Shown one piece after another: positions 53,396 to 61,965 of a stretch of DNA of 64,000 bases (positions are counted from its first letter, which is position 1; every line of letters begins with the position of its first letter). The notes beneath the pieces were generated by a model. The model was given only the letters and a program-made list of their open reading frames with translations. It had not been told where the DNA came from and searched no databases. Source of the stretch: Burkholderia sp. Ax-1724 (GTDB lineage: Bacteria > Pseudomonadota > Gammaproteobacteria > Burkholderiales > Burkholderiaceae). The DNA lies in NCBI RefSeq assembly GCF_011752995.1, contig NZ_VWWL01000019.1, positions 116,504 to 180,503 of the forward strand, read 5' to 3'. The translations under genes were made by a program, and so were the position numbers.

Positions 53396-54211
53396 ATGCA
53401 TCATCGTTATTCGCTTGCTCATCTGACCGCGCTTGGCCTTACACCACCTGAACTCGTTCAGGCCGCCGCTGACGCCGGATATCAGTACGTGGGACTGCGA
53501 CTCAACAGGACGACTCCCGAAGAGGCGCTCTACGACCTTGCCAACGATCGAGCGCTCATGCGTGAGACGAAGGCGCGTATGGCCGATACCGGAGTACAGG
53601 TATGGGACATCGAGGTCGCTCGGATGGACCCTGCCCGGGATCATCTGCACTATCGCGACTTTCTCGAAGCCGGTGCTGAGCTAGGCGCACGACATGTCGT
53701 TGCGCAGTTGCCCGACCCGGATCGCCATCGCGCCACGGACCGCTTTGGTTCGCTGTGCGATCTCGCGAAGCCTCTCAATCTGAACGTGAGCCTTGAGTTC
53801 GTTTCCTGGACAGAGACGCCCAGCCTTGTTGAGGCAGCAAGGGTAATGCGAGAAGTCAATCGGTCAAACGCGAGCATACTCATCGATCTGCTCCACTTTG
53901 ATCGTTCGTTCTCCAGCAAGGAATTCCTCCGAACGCTGCCGCCTGAATGGTTTCGCTGGGCGCAGGTCTGCGACGTCCCGACGGGACACCCACCTGATAT
54001 CGCTGGCCTGATCTACAACGGACGTCGTGAGCGTCTCTTTCCCGGTGAGGGAGGCATCGATGTAAAGGGGATACTGTCTTCCTTGCCCGACGACATCGTT
54101 TACGCACTGGAGATCCCGGGCGAGCCTTCCGTAGCGAAAATGGGATATCAACACTACGTTCGTCGGGCGATTGCCACATCTCGCCAGTTTCTCGATCAGC
54201 CCGAGGGCTAA
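53396..54211 (+). CDS. Sugar phosphate isomerase/epimerase-like TIM-barrel protein
   Basis: TIM barrel of the AP-endonuclease-2/xylose-isomerase-like fold, 271 residues. Metal-binding-type positions are seen in SLEFVSWTET (Glu), ASILIDLLHFDRSF (Asp, His), WAQVCDVP (Asp) and YALEIPGEPS (Glu). Dehydroshikimate dehydratases share this fold, so with aroQ nearby conversion of 3-dehydroshikimate to protocatechuate is conceivable; an isomerase is equally possible. GGAAGAG precedes the ATG at 53396; one at 53384 lacks a site. Confidence 0.8.
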   Translation: MHHRYSLAHLTALGLTPPELVQAAADAGYQYVGLRLNRTTPEEALYDLANDRALMRETKARMADTGVQVWDIEVARMDPARDHLHYRDFLEAGAELGARHVVAQLPDPDRHRATDRFGSLCDLAKPLNLNVSLEFVSWTETPSLVEAARVMREVNRSNASILIDLLHFDRSFSSKEFLRTLPPEWFRWAQVCDVPTGHPPDIAGLIYNGRRERLFPGEGGIDVKGILSSLPDDIVYALEIPGEPSVAKMGYQHYVRRAIATSRQFLDQPEG

Positions 54212-54501
54212 TTCAGATAAGTGTCGCGCGCGGTGCCAAACAGTCGGGCACTGCGCCGATCCATCCTGTCGTCACAGACGCGAAACGCGATCGAAACGGG
54301 CACGTAGTCGCGTCCTGACGGGTCACGTTGTTGACCGCCGCGAGCGGTCATCGTGCTGCTGACAGCTACGCGCCAGGATTGGAAATCCATGCCAAGTCGT
54401 TCATCCCTATACACAGAGATATTTGGCGACGGTATGATTACCGCTCTTACGGTGATAAATTGCGTTTCTACATACGTGATTTTTGAATCAGGCGCTCAGA
54501 T

Positions 54502-55428
54502 ATGGACTTCGATCTCCAGGCCTTCGTTCAAGTCGTTGATCGCGGTAACTTCACCGTTGCTGGAGCAGATCTCGGCCTCACACCTTCTGCAGTATCGAAG
54601 CTGGTATCGCGACTGGAAGATCGCCTCGGCGTCACGTTGCTGCAACGGACAACGCGAAAGATAGCGCTGACCACCGAAGGAGAAACGTTCTATCTGCGAG
54701 CGCGAGACATCATCGCGTCAATCACGGATGCGGAGGCCGAGGTATCCCAGGCTGGACAGAAGCCTCGAGGACGGTTGCGTATAAATTGCGCGAGCGGCTT
54801 CGCCTTTCATCAACTGGCGCGTACCCTTCCGGAATTTCGCTTGCGCTATCCCGATGTCGAGATTGAACTGTCCGTAACAGACCGGGTTGTGGATCTGCTT
54901 GCCGAAAATGCCGATGTGGGAATCCGGTCAGGTGCGATCAGCGATCCATCTCTTGTGACACGTCGCATTTCCGAACTCCAGCGCGCCTTGTACGCTTCCC
55001 CGACCTATCTCGAACGACGCGGTATCCCCGCCAGTCCGAAAGATCTGGAGCAACACGACTGCGTCATTCACGGTCTACGTCCTCCGTTCAAGTGGCCACT
55101 GATTGTGAACGGACAATTGGGCCAGGTCGAACTGAGTCGGCCTATCGCGGTTGACAACGCAGAAACTGCGCTACGCATCGCGCAGGCTGGCGGAGGGATC
55201 ACGCGAACAGCAGACATGATCGCAGACGAAGCGCTCCAACAGGGTTGGCTTGTTCCCGTTCTGTCCGACTTTATCGTTCCTGATCCGGTGGCGCTATCGG
55301 CCGTGTATCCCCACGGTCGACATCGGATGCCTAAGGTTCGCGCGTTTTTGGACTTTCTGGTCGAGCAATATTCGAATGTGCCTTGGAAACATTCCAAGGC
55401 CGCCAGTGCAACAACTCAGAGCAACTGA
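54502..55428 (+). CDS. LysR-family transcriptional regulator
   Basis: Regulator of 308 residues. The N-terminal winged helix-turn-helix (FVQVVDRGNFTVAGADLGLT then SAVSKLVSRLEDRLGVTLLQ) is followed by the periplasmic-binding-like effector domain (RGRLRINCASGFAFHQLART). It lies at the end of the plus-strand catabolic genes and probably controls the cargo cluster, perhaps through the palindrome at 52096-52137. The inducer is unknown. Confidence 0.92.
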   Translation: MDFDLQAFVQVVDRGNFTVAGADLGLTPSAVSKLVSRLEDRLGVTLLQRTTRKIALTTEGETFYLRARDIIASITDAEAEVSQAGQKPRGRLRINCASGFAFHQLARTLPEFRLRYPDVEIELSVTDRVVDLLAENADVGIRSGAISDPSLVTRRISELQRALYASPTYLERRGIPASPKDLEQHDCVIHGLRPPFKWPLIVNGQLGQVELSRPIAVDNAETALRIAQAGGGITRTADMIADEALQQGWLVPVLSDFIVPDPVALSAVYPHGRHRMPKVRAFLDFLVEQYSNVPWKHSKAASATTQSN

Positions 55429-55719
55429 AAAGCTGCTAGCTGGTCGAGCGTTTTGGTGGTCCACTATCGTCAACCCTAAACTGTTGCTGGCATTTAAACG
55501 ACCGTATCGACCGCTTTGCACCGCCGTCGCGGAATGCAAGCTTTTGTTCATGTAGGCAGTTTATAAGCGCGCGGAGCACCTGCGACGTGCGATTCCGGAT
55601 GCTTCCGTTCCGGAGTGACGGTGACGCCGACATGGGAGTCAGATCTGGATGGATTTCATTGCGCGCCTCAGCCATCTTTGGTGAAGCGATATTTAGGATT
55701 CTTTACGTCTCGTTCGGGA

Positions 55720-55753
55720 GGTAAAGCGGCCGTTCCAGTGACGCCGCTTTACC
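55720..55753. repeat. Inverted repeat, 11-bp arms
   Basis: The arms ggtaaagcggc and gccgctttacc are perfect, with a 12-base loop. No T-run follows. It could be a regulator site or the hairpin of a small RNA. Confidence 0.55.
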
Positions 55754-55801
55754 GACAGTGAACGTCCCCTCCTGGCCGACTGCACTCATCCGCAGAAGCC
55801 A

Positions 55802-55834
55802 AAAGCTGCCGTTGAAGATTTCAACGGCAGCTTT
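55802..55834. terminator. Bidirectional terminator candidate
   Basis: A 15-base stem (core agctgccgttgaa / ttcaacggcagct) closes on a three-base loop. The outer bases are A's on the left and T's on the right, so each strand has a short U-tract. It probably ends leftover transcription from the LysR side. Confidence 0.55.
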
Positions 55835-56108
55835 CCAGACCCTTCATTGAATTGGTATTTTCGGCCACTCTCCGACACTGGGCGACGTACGCGCACGGAC
55901 ACCCGAATGGCTGTTCCGCATTTCTAACGAATCTTCGGGCATTGAACAGAATGACCGATTGCGTTGGAGGAATAGACCGGAATTGGGGCGCACGGCTCAA
56001 TACCGGCAGAACCTCGGCCACAGATGCGCCCAGCGCGCTGCCTCGACCGTTCAGGGCGAGAGCCCTCCGGTATGATCACGCTGGGCACAAACGAGAGGGA
56101 GTAACTTG

Positions 56109-56528
56109 ATGTCTGAGAATACCGTGCTGCGCGATCTGTTCGACCGATGGGAAAGCGTTTGGCATGAGGGGCGCTTTGAACTGGTGCCGGAATGCGTTGG
56201 TCCGCATTACATTCGACACGACGAAGCCGGTGACCGAATCGTGACGCGGGAAGCATATGCGGCAGAGATTGCAAAAGTTCAAGCGGACCGGCCCGGCATC
56301 CGTGTCGTCGTCTACGATCATTCGTTTGAAGGCAATCGTGCATGGTTCCGCTTCGCGTTCAAGTGGACCGATCCTGCTACCGGCGAATCGCGTACCCGCG
56401 CGGGTATGCAGTCCTATCGCACCGAGGAAGGCAAACTTGTAGAGACCTGGCTTTCAATGCAACCGCTCGGCTCGACATGGGCGGATACGCCGCAAGAACA
56501 TTGGACCAGCCCCTCAGCGACCAAATAA
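56109..56528 (+). CDS. SnoaL-like (NTF2-fold) protein
   Basis: Protein of 139 residues of the SnoaL/ester-cyclase-like type: LFDRWESVWHEGRFELVPEC, IRHDEAGDRIVTREAYAAEI and YRTEEGKLVETWLSMQPLG. GAGGGAG stands before the ATG. The catalytic role is not evident. It stands alone between the catabolic genes and the ParDE pair. Confidence 0.78.
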   Translation: MSENTVLRDLFDRWESVWHEGRFELVPECVGPHYIRHDEAGDRIVTREAYAAEIAKVQADRPGIRVVVYDHSFEGNRAWFRFAFKWTDPATGESRTRAGMQSYRTEEGKLVETWLSMQPLGSTWADTPQEHWTSPSATK

Positions 56529-56887
56529 GAACCCCTGTTCGTCGAGTGGCCGAAGCTGTGTTGGTGTGGTGCTGCGCTTCGGCGATGTCCGTTGTGTGCT
56601 GTGGAGCTGACCATGGGTACAGCCAGCCTTACGGGGCTGCAACGGGTCGAGAGTGTGAGTCCATTAATGCAGAAGCTCCCGTTCCTATGCCCGATGCCGC
56701 AACCGTCAGCAATCCGCCACCACATTGCAGATGAGGAATTGAGCACACCCCAATGTCGGCTTTAGCCGAACTGCGGTCTCGGATACATTGGCGTGGATGA
56801 CAGGATCACTCTGCTAACGGCCCTTGAACGCACGACCGGGCGCCGGTGACAGTAAGTTAACCAAAGAAGCTTCTGGTCTCTCACCAC
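56529..56887. other. Gap without a clear gene
   Basis: It separates the SnoaL-like gene from the convergent parE. A start-less plus-strand frame (TMGTASLTGLQRVESVSPLM) has some coding character and could be an old gene remnant. The tract near 56750-56790 resembles Burkholderia intergenic filler. Nothing firmer is seen. Confidence 0.35.
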
Positions 56888-57190
56888 CTAGCTGTCATCC
56901 CCTAGCCGTCCAGGGATATCCATCTGCTGATGCAGGATGCGGATGACGTCGATCAGCGTCGCCGACTCCCTGAAAAACACGACATGCATTCCAACCAGCG
57001 CTTTCCTGTAGCCTCTTCGAATGTCTTCAGCAGACAGACTTGGCTGGGTGCCGTCGGCCAGGCCGACAACAGTGCTTTCGATGCTCAGGATATAACGCTC
57101 AGCCTGCGCCTCTCCCCATCTGGCAACCGTGTAATCCCAGATGTCGTCAAGATCGCGTTCGGCCGCTGGCGAGAGAACATACGCTCTCAT
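56888..57190 (-). CDS. parE: ParE/RelE-type toxin
   Basis: Toxin of 100 residues with the ParE layout: YVLSPAAERDLDDIWDYTVA at the N-terminus, RRGYRKALVGMHVVFFRE in the core and IDVIRILHQQMDIPGRL at the end. ParE toxins poison DNA gyrase. It overlaps the antitoxin gene by four bases. A plausible island addiction module. Confidence 0.9.
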   Translation of the reverse strand: MRAYVLSPAAERDLDDIWDYTVARWGEAQAERYILSIESTVVGLADGTQPSLSAEDIRRGYRKALVGMHVVFFRESATLIDVIRILHQQMDIPGRLGDDS

Positions 57191-57429
57191 GCAGCCCTGT
57201 TCCGCCTACCCGCGACGTACTTGCGAAAATCAAACGGGCGCGACGGCCCGGACTGTTCGCCTTCGATCAGGGCGTTTCGCAGCGCCTCCAGTCGTGCTTC
57301 CTCAGTTTCGAGCAAACGCAGGCCGGCGCGAACAACGTCGCTGGCCGTGCTGTAACGGCCACTGCGCACGCGGTCATCGACGAATTCCGAAAAATGCTCA
57401 CCGAGCGTAAACGATGTGCTTTTGCTCAT
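57187..57429 (-). CDS. parD: ParD-type antitoxin
   Basis: Ribbon-helix-helix antitoxin of 80 residues (TSFTLGEHFSEFVDDRVRSG, then RYSTASDVVRAGLRLLETEE) with a toxin-binding tail (FDFRKYVAGRRN). AGGAGG lies eight bases before the ATG. It should repress the pair through the palindrome just upstream. Confidence 0.92.
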   Translation of the reverse strand: MSKSTSFTLGEHFSEFVDDRVRSGRYSTASDVVRAGLRLLETEEARLEALRNALIEGEQSGPSRPFDFRKYVAGRRNRAA

Positions 57430-57761
57430 GGCTCAAACCTCCTAGACCAAGAATACCAATTTCTGGTATTCGATGCCAGAAGTTTACCCAAAACGAAGTT
57501 GGAGAGCCGATGTCGCTAAACAGACTGGCATGGATACGCCCGTGCCCCAGTTTGTTGCCCCCAAGCCGGCACTCTGCCCCCTTAATTTTCCTGTCCAGAA
57601 TCTCTCCGGATACAGGCTCCGCAGATAGCCGAAACTCCAACCTACGCCTTGGACAGAGGCCCGACTTCGGGACAAAGCCACGACATCAGCTTCCACACCG
57701 AACAGCCGGGAATGGCAAATCTCGCTGAGCCCTATATGCTGGCTTGGCGTTGCCACGCAGT
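57430..57761. other. ParDE promoter region and filler
   Basis: The left end carries the parDE operator. The rest holds a minus-strand frame near 57480-57640 (IKGAECRLGGNKLGHGRIHA) that looks partly coding but has no start signal, possibly a gene remnant. No complete gene is supported. Confidence 0.35.
57452..57470. promoter_or_regulatory. ParD operator palindrome
   Basis: The inverted repeat aatacca-n5-tggtatt lies 22 bases upstream of the parD start. It is the expected place for autoregulation by the ParDE complex. Confidence 0.55.
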
Positions 57762-58181
57762 TCAGGCTGTGGCGTCGCGCACCGCGCTCGCCTGAAGTCC
57801 GGCAAGCTGGGCGAGCGCATCGGCCGCGCGCTCGAACGGTACGAAGATATGATCGTGGAACGCTGCGGCAACGACGTTGCAACTGATGCTCGCCTTTGTC
57901 AGTGCTTCCGCCACCGCAGCGGTCAGCCCCACCGCCTGCAAATCGGAATGGACTGTCAGCGTAATCCAGGCTGCCCGGAACAGCACGGGCAATCCCTCAC
58001 GCAGCGCCGTCGGCTCATCGACTATGACTGTCATCCCCTCGCGCTCGCGAAACGTCGCCACGGGCATGAAACGCGAAACGTCCGTCCCGGCCTGCACCGA
58101 GGAAAAAACGTAGGCACCCTCATTCAGCTCGGGTTGCATCGACGCCAGCAACTGTTCAAGGTTTGAAATCGGTTGACTCAC
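57762..58181 (-). CDS. ACT-domain protein
   Basis: Protein of 139 residues with tandem ACT-like halves: NLEQLLASMQPELNEGAYVF and TVIVDEPTALREGLPV first, then WITLTVHSDLQAVGLTAAVA and SISCNVVAAAFHDHIFVP. Such small stand-alone ACT proteins bind amino acids; this one has no enzyme partner nearby. It is divergent from the XRE gene at 58348. Confidence 0.8.
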   Translation of the reverse strand: MSQPISNLEQLLASMQPELNEGAYVFSSVQAGTDVSRFMPVATFREREGMTVIVDEPTALREGLPVLFRAAWITLTVHSDLQAVGLTAAVAEALTKASISCNVVAAAFHDHIFVPFERAADALAQLAGLQASAVRDATA

Positions 58182-58347
58182 AATGTCCCCTCAGCCATAT
58201 GAACGTTAGCCTGGGCATCCTTGCCGACGGCCGTCAGCAGGATGCTCGCATTCGCATCGGTTAAAATTGTCACTCATAGTACGTGTCATCATAGAGCGTG
58301 GCCCTAAACAGGTCAAATCCGTACGCTTCGATATCTTCACGTTCGAG

Positions 58348-58584
58348 ATGTCGATGCAGTACGACCCCCTTGCCCTCTTTGGAAAACGCCTGATCGAGCT
58401 CCGCAAGGCGCGTGGCTGGTCACAGGAGCGACTTGCGCTCGAAAGTGGCCTCGCGCGATCGTACATTGGTGGCATCGAACGGGGCCAGCGCAACATCGCC
58501 CTCTATAATATCTGCGTGCTCGCCGCCACACTCGGGGTTTCGCCCGCTGCCATGCTGGATTTTGATGGCTGCGCCAGCGCGTAA
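58348..58584 (+). CDS. XRE-family helix-turn-helix regulator
   Basis: Regulator of 78 residues consisting of one XRE helix-turn-helix: FGKRLIELRKARGWSQERLA and LESGLARSYIGGIERGQRNI, then LAATLGVSPAAML. It resembles phage repressors and small control proteins of restriction systems. The start at 58348 or 58354 is uncertain. It borders the ICE maintenance genes and may regulate them. Confidence 0.85.
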   Translation: MSMQYDPLALFGKRLIELRKARGWSQERLALESGLARSYIGGIERGQRNIALYNICVLAATLGVSPAAMLDFDGCASA

Positions 58585-59023
58585 CTGAAGCTGCTCTCTA
58601 CTCACACGCACCTGTACCCGCAACTCCGTCATGGCAACGGAAAGACGACTGACGCATCAATCGATCACCTCAGCACGTCACCTGTCTACCGCATCCACTC
58701 TCCGTGATACATCGTGACAAGTCATACGGAAAATACATCCATCGTGATATTAATATGGATTCCTTATTTTTTTGATCTAGTCGAATCTTGATTTCTACCC
58801 GGCGTCGCCTATGATGCGTAGGTGAAGTTGCCCGCTGGAGTTCGTCCAGCATCCTTTGCAGTACCGTCGCTTATGCGACTCCTTTTGCGGTTGCGCTTCG
58901 TCCCACTGTCTGGACCACCGCAGGTCTGTTGACCCGAAGCTTCCTTGCTGACCCGTGTCGGGGAATTGTCATTCCCCGACACGGGTACTGGCGATTCCCC
59001 CTTTTCGTTTCTGGAGAATCGTC
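58585..59023. other. Leader region of the ICE maintenance genes
   Basis: No gene is seen. The stretch holds an A/T-rich tract near 58735-58790 that could carry promoters, and the long hairpin at 58951-58986 in front of the DUF3577 gene. Confidence 0.5.
58951..58986 (+). promoter_or_regulatory. Leader hairpin of the DUF3577 gene
   Basis: The 16-base perfect arms acccgtgtcggggaat and attccccgacacgggt enclose a tgtc loop and end 25 bases before the ribosome site. It is the first of a series of GC-rich hairpins ahead of the genes that follow. It may protect or attenuate the transcript. Confidence 0.6.
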
Positions 59024-59683
59024 ATGAATCAGTCTGTCGAACCCCGCAAGTATTTCGATCTTCATCTGCGCGGCCTCGGGTATCTGTCCCGCGTTCGCGA
59101 TGTCACTGCCCGAGGCAATGGCCGCAGCAAGGCCAAACCCTTTCTCGCGTGCGCGATCTCCGCATTTCATGGCGATCCAAACGTCGAAAACGGCATCGTC
59201 TACCTGCCTCTTGACCTGATCGTCTCCGGCGAAAAGGCGAAGGATGCAGTCCGCTCCGTCATGGATGATGCCAACGATCCCGATGTGAAAGTTCTCGCCG
59301 CTTTCCGCTCGGGCGACCACTATATCCGCACGTTTGAGCGCACCGGCAACCGTGCTGGCGAAACAGGCGCCGTCCTCAAGGGACGCCTCCTCAAGCTCTT
59401 CTGGATCAAGGTCGACGGCCAGGAGGTGTATCGCGACGAAGGCGACGACACTGAAGCCGGTGCCGACACCTCGCGCGAGATCATCGACGGACACGAGATA
59501 TCGCAACAGCACGACGATCACGACACTACGCCTGCCGGGGAACCGGTCAACGACCATGACATCGGATCGTCCGGTGAGGACGCTCCGGCAACCGGCCGCT
59601 CCGCACCTCGCGCCAACCGTTATCCGCCACTGCGCCGTCAGGGCAACGGAAACGTCCGCCAGCCTGCTGTCGGCAACAGCTAA
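59024..59683 (+). CDS. DUF3577 protein (STY4534-type ICE protein)
   Basis: Protein of 219 residues. The N-terminal DUF3577 domain runs KYFDLHLRGLGYLSRVRDVT, FLACAISAFHGDPNVENGIV and LFWIKVDGQEVYR. The C-terminal tail is long, acidic and disordered (HEISQQHDDHDTTPAGEPVN). This family is tied to ICE replication and maintenance and resembles single-strand DNA-binding accessory proteins. CTGGAG precedes the ATG by seven bases. Confidence 0.85.
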   Translation: MNQSVEPRKYFDLHLRGLGYLSRVRDVTARGNGRSKAKPFLACAISAFHGDPNVENGIVYLPLDLIVSGEKAKDAVRSVMDDANDPDVKVLAAFRSGDHYIRTFERTGNRAGETGAVLKGRLLKLFWIKVDGQEVYRDEGDDTEAGADTSREIIDGHEISQQHDDHDTTPAGEPVNDHDIGSSGEDAPATGRSAPRANRYPPLRRQGNGNVRQPAVGNS

Positions 59684-60141
59684 ACAGCCGTACCTCACGT
59701 CCCCTCCTCCATGCAGGGGCTTCACCTACACGCCGGGCCGTATCGCCGGCTTTCCGGAGCGACGCACTGCGTACCCCGCTCCGGAAAGCCGGCGTCCCCC
59801 CGCAGACTATCGCCCTGGGCCCACGGTGGCCCCGTTACGCCGTGCCGTTTGCATCGGACAGATCGTACCGGTCCAGAGCGGAGCCTGGCGGCTCACCGCC
59901 TGCCAGGCGTTATCCGTGATTCACCCCGCTGGTCAATGACGGATAACTGTTTTACTGCCGACCTGCCAGTTGCAGGCCCGTCCGTCGTCACGTCAGGCGA
60001 CACGTTTTGCAGTCCTGTCCGGCGCCTCTGTCTGCGCAACTGCACCTGGTGAATCTGCCAGGCTCGGATTCCTTCTCCCCGTTGGGGCGTTCGCACGCTC
60101 CAACGAGCCCGGATGCCCCTTTTTTCTTCAAGGAGCATTCA
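59684..60141. other. Long leader before the zinc-protein gene
   Basis: About 460 bases without a supported gene. It has the hairpin at 59745-59793 and a weaker palindromic stretch near 60085-60115, just before the 25-codon leader ORF. Confidence 0.5.
59745..59793 (+). promoter_or_regulatory. Hairpin after the DUF3577 gene
   Basis: Perfect 16-base arms (gccggctttccggagc / gctccggaaagccggc) with a 17-base loop lie about 60 bases downstream of the DUF3577 stop. No T-run follows, so it may be a transcript-stability element rather than a terminator. Confidence 0.55.
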
Positions 60142-60219
60142 ATGTCCATCCTGCAATCTGCCTGTTCTCGTCTGTTACGGAGATATCCGGCGGTCTTTTC
60201 CCTCTCTTCGGGAGCGTGA
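60142..60219 (+). CDS. Leader peptide or tiny protein (25 aa)
   Basis: A 25-codon frame (SILQSACSRLLRRYPAVFSL) with AAGGAG seven bases before the ATG ends two bases before the next gene's start. The close spacing suggests translational coupling or leader control of the zinc-protein gene. It has no known family. Confidence 0.45.
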   Translation: MSILQSACSRLLRRYPAVFSLSSGA

Positions 60220-60221
60220 CC

Positions 60222-60689
60222 ATGGGTATGGACGTCATTGGCCGCTCGCCAGTTTCCAGTACAGGCGAATACTTTCGCAACAACGTCTGGTGGTGGCATC
60301 CGCTCTGGCAATACTGCGAGCGGATCGCACCCGATATCATCCCGCGAAACAATCTGGGACATTCCAACGACGGCTGGGGACTCGGTCACCAGGCTTCCGT
60401 CGCGCTGGCCGCCCGTCTGGATTCAGCTATCCGCAAAGGGCATACAACAGCTTACGCGCGGGCAAGGGAAACGCATCTCGCGTCCCTGCCAGCGGAATCC
60501 TGTTCTATCTGCGGCGGCTCCGGCATGCGCGCCGAACCACCTGCTATCGGTCCCGGAACACTGACTTGCAATGGATGCAATGGGATGGGCCATCGGCCCA
60601 ATTTTGAAACGAACTATCCGTTCAGCGTCGAGAATGTGCGCGAGTTCATAGCATTCCTTCGCGACTGCGGTGGCTTCCGGATCTGCTAG
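60222..60689 (+). CDS. Protein with DnaJ-type zinc motif
   Basis: Protein of 155 residues. The middle resembles an island-conserved domain (FRNNVWWWHPLWQYCERIAP). The C-terminal part has two C-x-x-C-x-G-x-G repeats (CSICGGSG and CNGCNGMG), the zinc site of DnaJ-like proteins. GGGAG precedes the ATG. It is probably an ICE-conserved protein; the function is unknown. Confidence 0.7.
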   Translation: MGMDVIGRSPVSSTGEYFRNNVWWWHPLWQYCERIAPDIIPRNNLGHSNDGWGLGHQASVALAARLDSAIRKGHTTAYARARETHLASLPAESCSICGGSGMRAEPPAIGPGTLTCNGCNGMGHRPNFETNYPFSVENVREFIAFLRDCGGFRIC

Positions 60690-60815
60690 TCACCACTGAA
60701 GTACCTGACGAACCCGGACCTGCATCGGCGCTTGCCGCACCGATGATGTTCAACCCACGCGGAGAATGCGCTCCCCGCCCGGGAAACCGTCCTCCGCATC
60801 TTTCTGGAGGATGTC

Positions 60816-61237
60816 ATGAATCAGACCGCTGAAACACACGCCATCGCCGCTACTCTCGTGCCCGAGGAACGTCGCATGGAAATCCTGCCGCGCTACTTCG
60901 GCAAACACATGATCCGCGGCGAAATTGCCGTCTACACTGCAATGGAATCACTGTGCGATACCTATCGCGGAGGATTCTGGGACTATATCGAGCTATCCAA
61001 CGACACGTTCTACATGACGCCCCGCCTGGATAGCCCACTGACCATCTGTTGCGATGGCAACGGCTATGCCGGCGAGATGAGCAACGACGCCGCCGGCATC
61101 GTGGCCACGCTCTTCGCGCACTCAACGCCCTGGCGTGGTCAATGGAAGACGTGATCTTCACGGAACTCTACGATCGGCTGCTTGCCTTCGTGCCGTCTCA
61201 TCCCGAGGCGCGCAAGATATTTGCAGCCATCGACTGA
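60816..61237 (+). pseudogene. klcA: KlcA/ArdB-family antirestriction gene, frameshifted
   Basis: The first frame (60816-61154) has the KlcA/ArdB core: ILPRYFGKHMIRGEIAVYTA, MESLCDTYRGGFWDYIELSN and DTFYMTPRL. After VATLFA it runs into HSTPWRGQWKT and a stop. The expected C-terminus (ALAWSMEDVIFTELYDRLLA ending HPEARKIFAAID) continues in another frame to 61237. Removing one GC pair from GCGC at 61116-61119 joins them as ATLFALNALAWS. A two-base duplication probably broke the gene. Family members protect incoming DNA from type I restriction. Confidence 0.8.
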
Positions 61238-61312
61238 CGCCCAGCCGTTCTATCACTCCTTGCGGAACGTAACCCACGGGGGAGCGTCTCCGCAACCTTC
61301 ACGGAGACAATC

Positions 61313-61855
61313 ATGTCAACCTGTGCGCTTCTTGCCCCCCGGTCACACGGCACGCAAAACGTTTTTCGCAAACCTGACACGCTGGGCCACACAGCGAACT
61401 GGCCTGATGAGGATCGCGATTCATCGCAGCCGTTTTTTGAGTGTCGCGACGGGAGATCGCTGCCACGCTATACCGATCAGAATGTCAATCTTCCCGATGG
61501 TCTTTATCTCGGACTCTTCAACGACCGCGATACGCCGTTCACCGCATCGCCTGCATGTGGATTCGACGGCCCGCTGATCGGTCGGCTGCGTTATTGCCAC
61601 ACGGTCGAGGCGCGCGAAATAAGGCTCGAATTTCTCGATCCGTTCGAAGGCCATCTGTTCTTTCCCGACATGGAGGTGATCGCCGGACCTGACGGCCACG
61701 TCCCTACGGGCAGGATCACGCTACCCATCCAGCCCGGCCTCAGCTCGGGCGCAATCGTGTTCGATGACCGGTACTTCGCCGACTGGACAGTTTTCATCAT
61801 CAGCTCAGTACGGACCGTCATCGGTCGTGACCTTCGGTCGCAGCAACGAGTGTAA
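61313..61855 (+). CDS. Hypothetical ICE protein (180 aa)
   Basis: Soluble protein of 180 residues (PRYTDQNVNLPDGLYLGLFN then GFDGPLIGRLRYCHTVEARE and LEFLDPFEGHLFFPDMEVIA). A GGAGAC site lies before the ATG. It is flanked by island genes in the same orientation and preceded by a small hairpin. No domain is recognised. Confidence 0.6.
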   Translation: MSTCALLAPRSHGTQNVFRKPDTLGHTANWPDEDRDSSQPFFECRDGRSLPRYTDQNVNLPDGLYLGLFNDRDTPFTASPACGFDGPLIGRLRYCHTVEAREIRLEFLDPFEGHLFFPDMEVIAGPDGHVPTGRITLPIQPGLSSGAIVFDDRYFADWTVFIISSVRTVIGRDLRSQQRV

Positions 61856-61965
61856 TCGCGGTCCTGCCGCTGACTCACATCCCAGCACCGGTTCAACGGT
61901 GCATTCCCCGCGGGGCATCGTACCCGCCCCGGGATGATGCCCCGCTTCACTTCATGAGGTGCATC

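Larger units (their letters stand above)
55429..56108. other. Non-coding gap with two hairpins
   Basis: No gene is supported in these 680 bases. Two strong inverted repeats, at 55720-55753 and 55802-55834, stand about 50 bases apart. Short frames here have poor protein character. It marks the end of the catabolic module. Confidence 0.5.
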
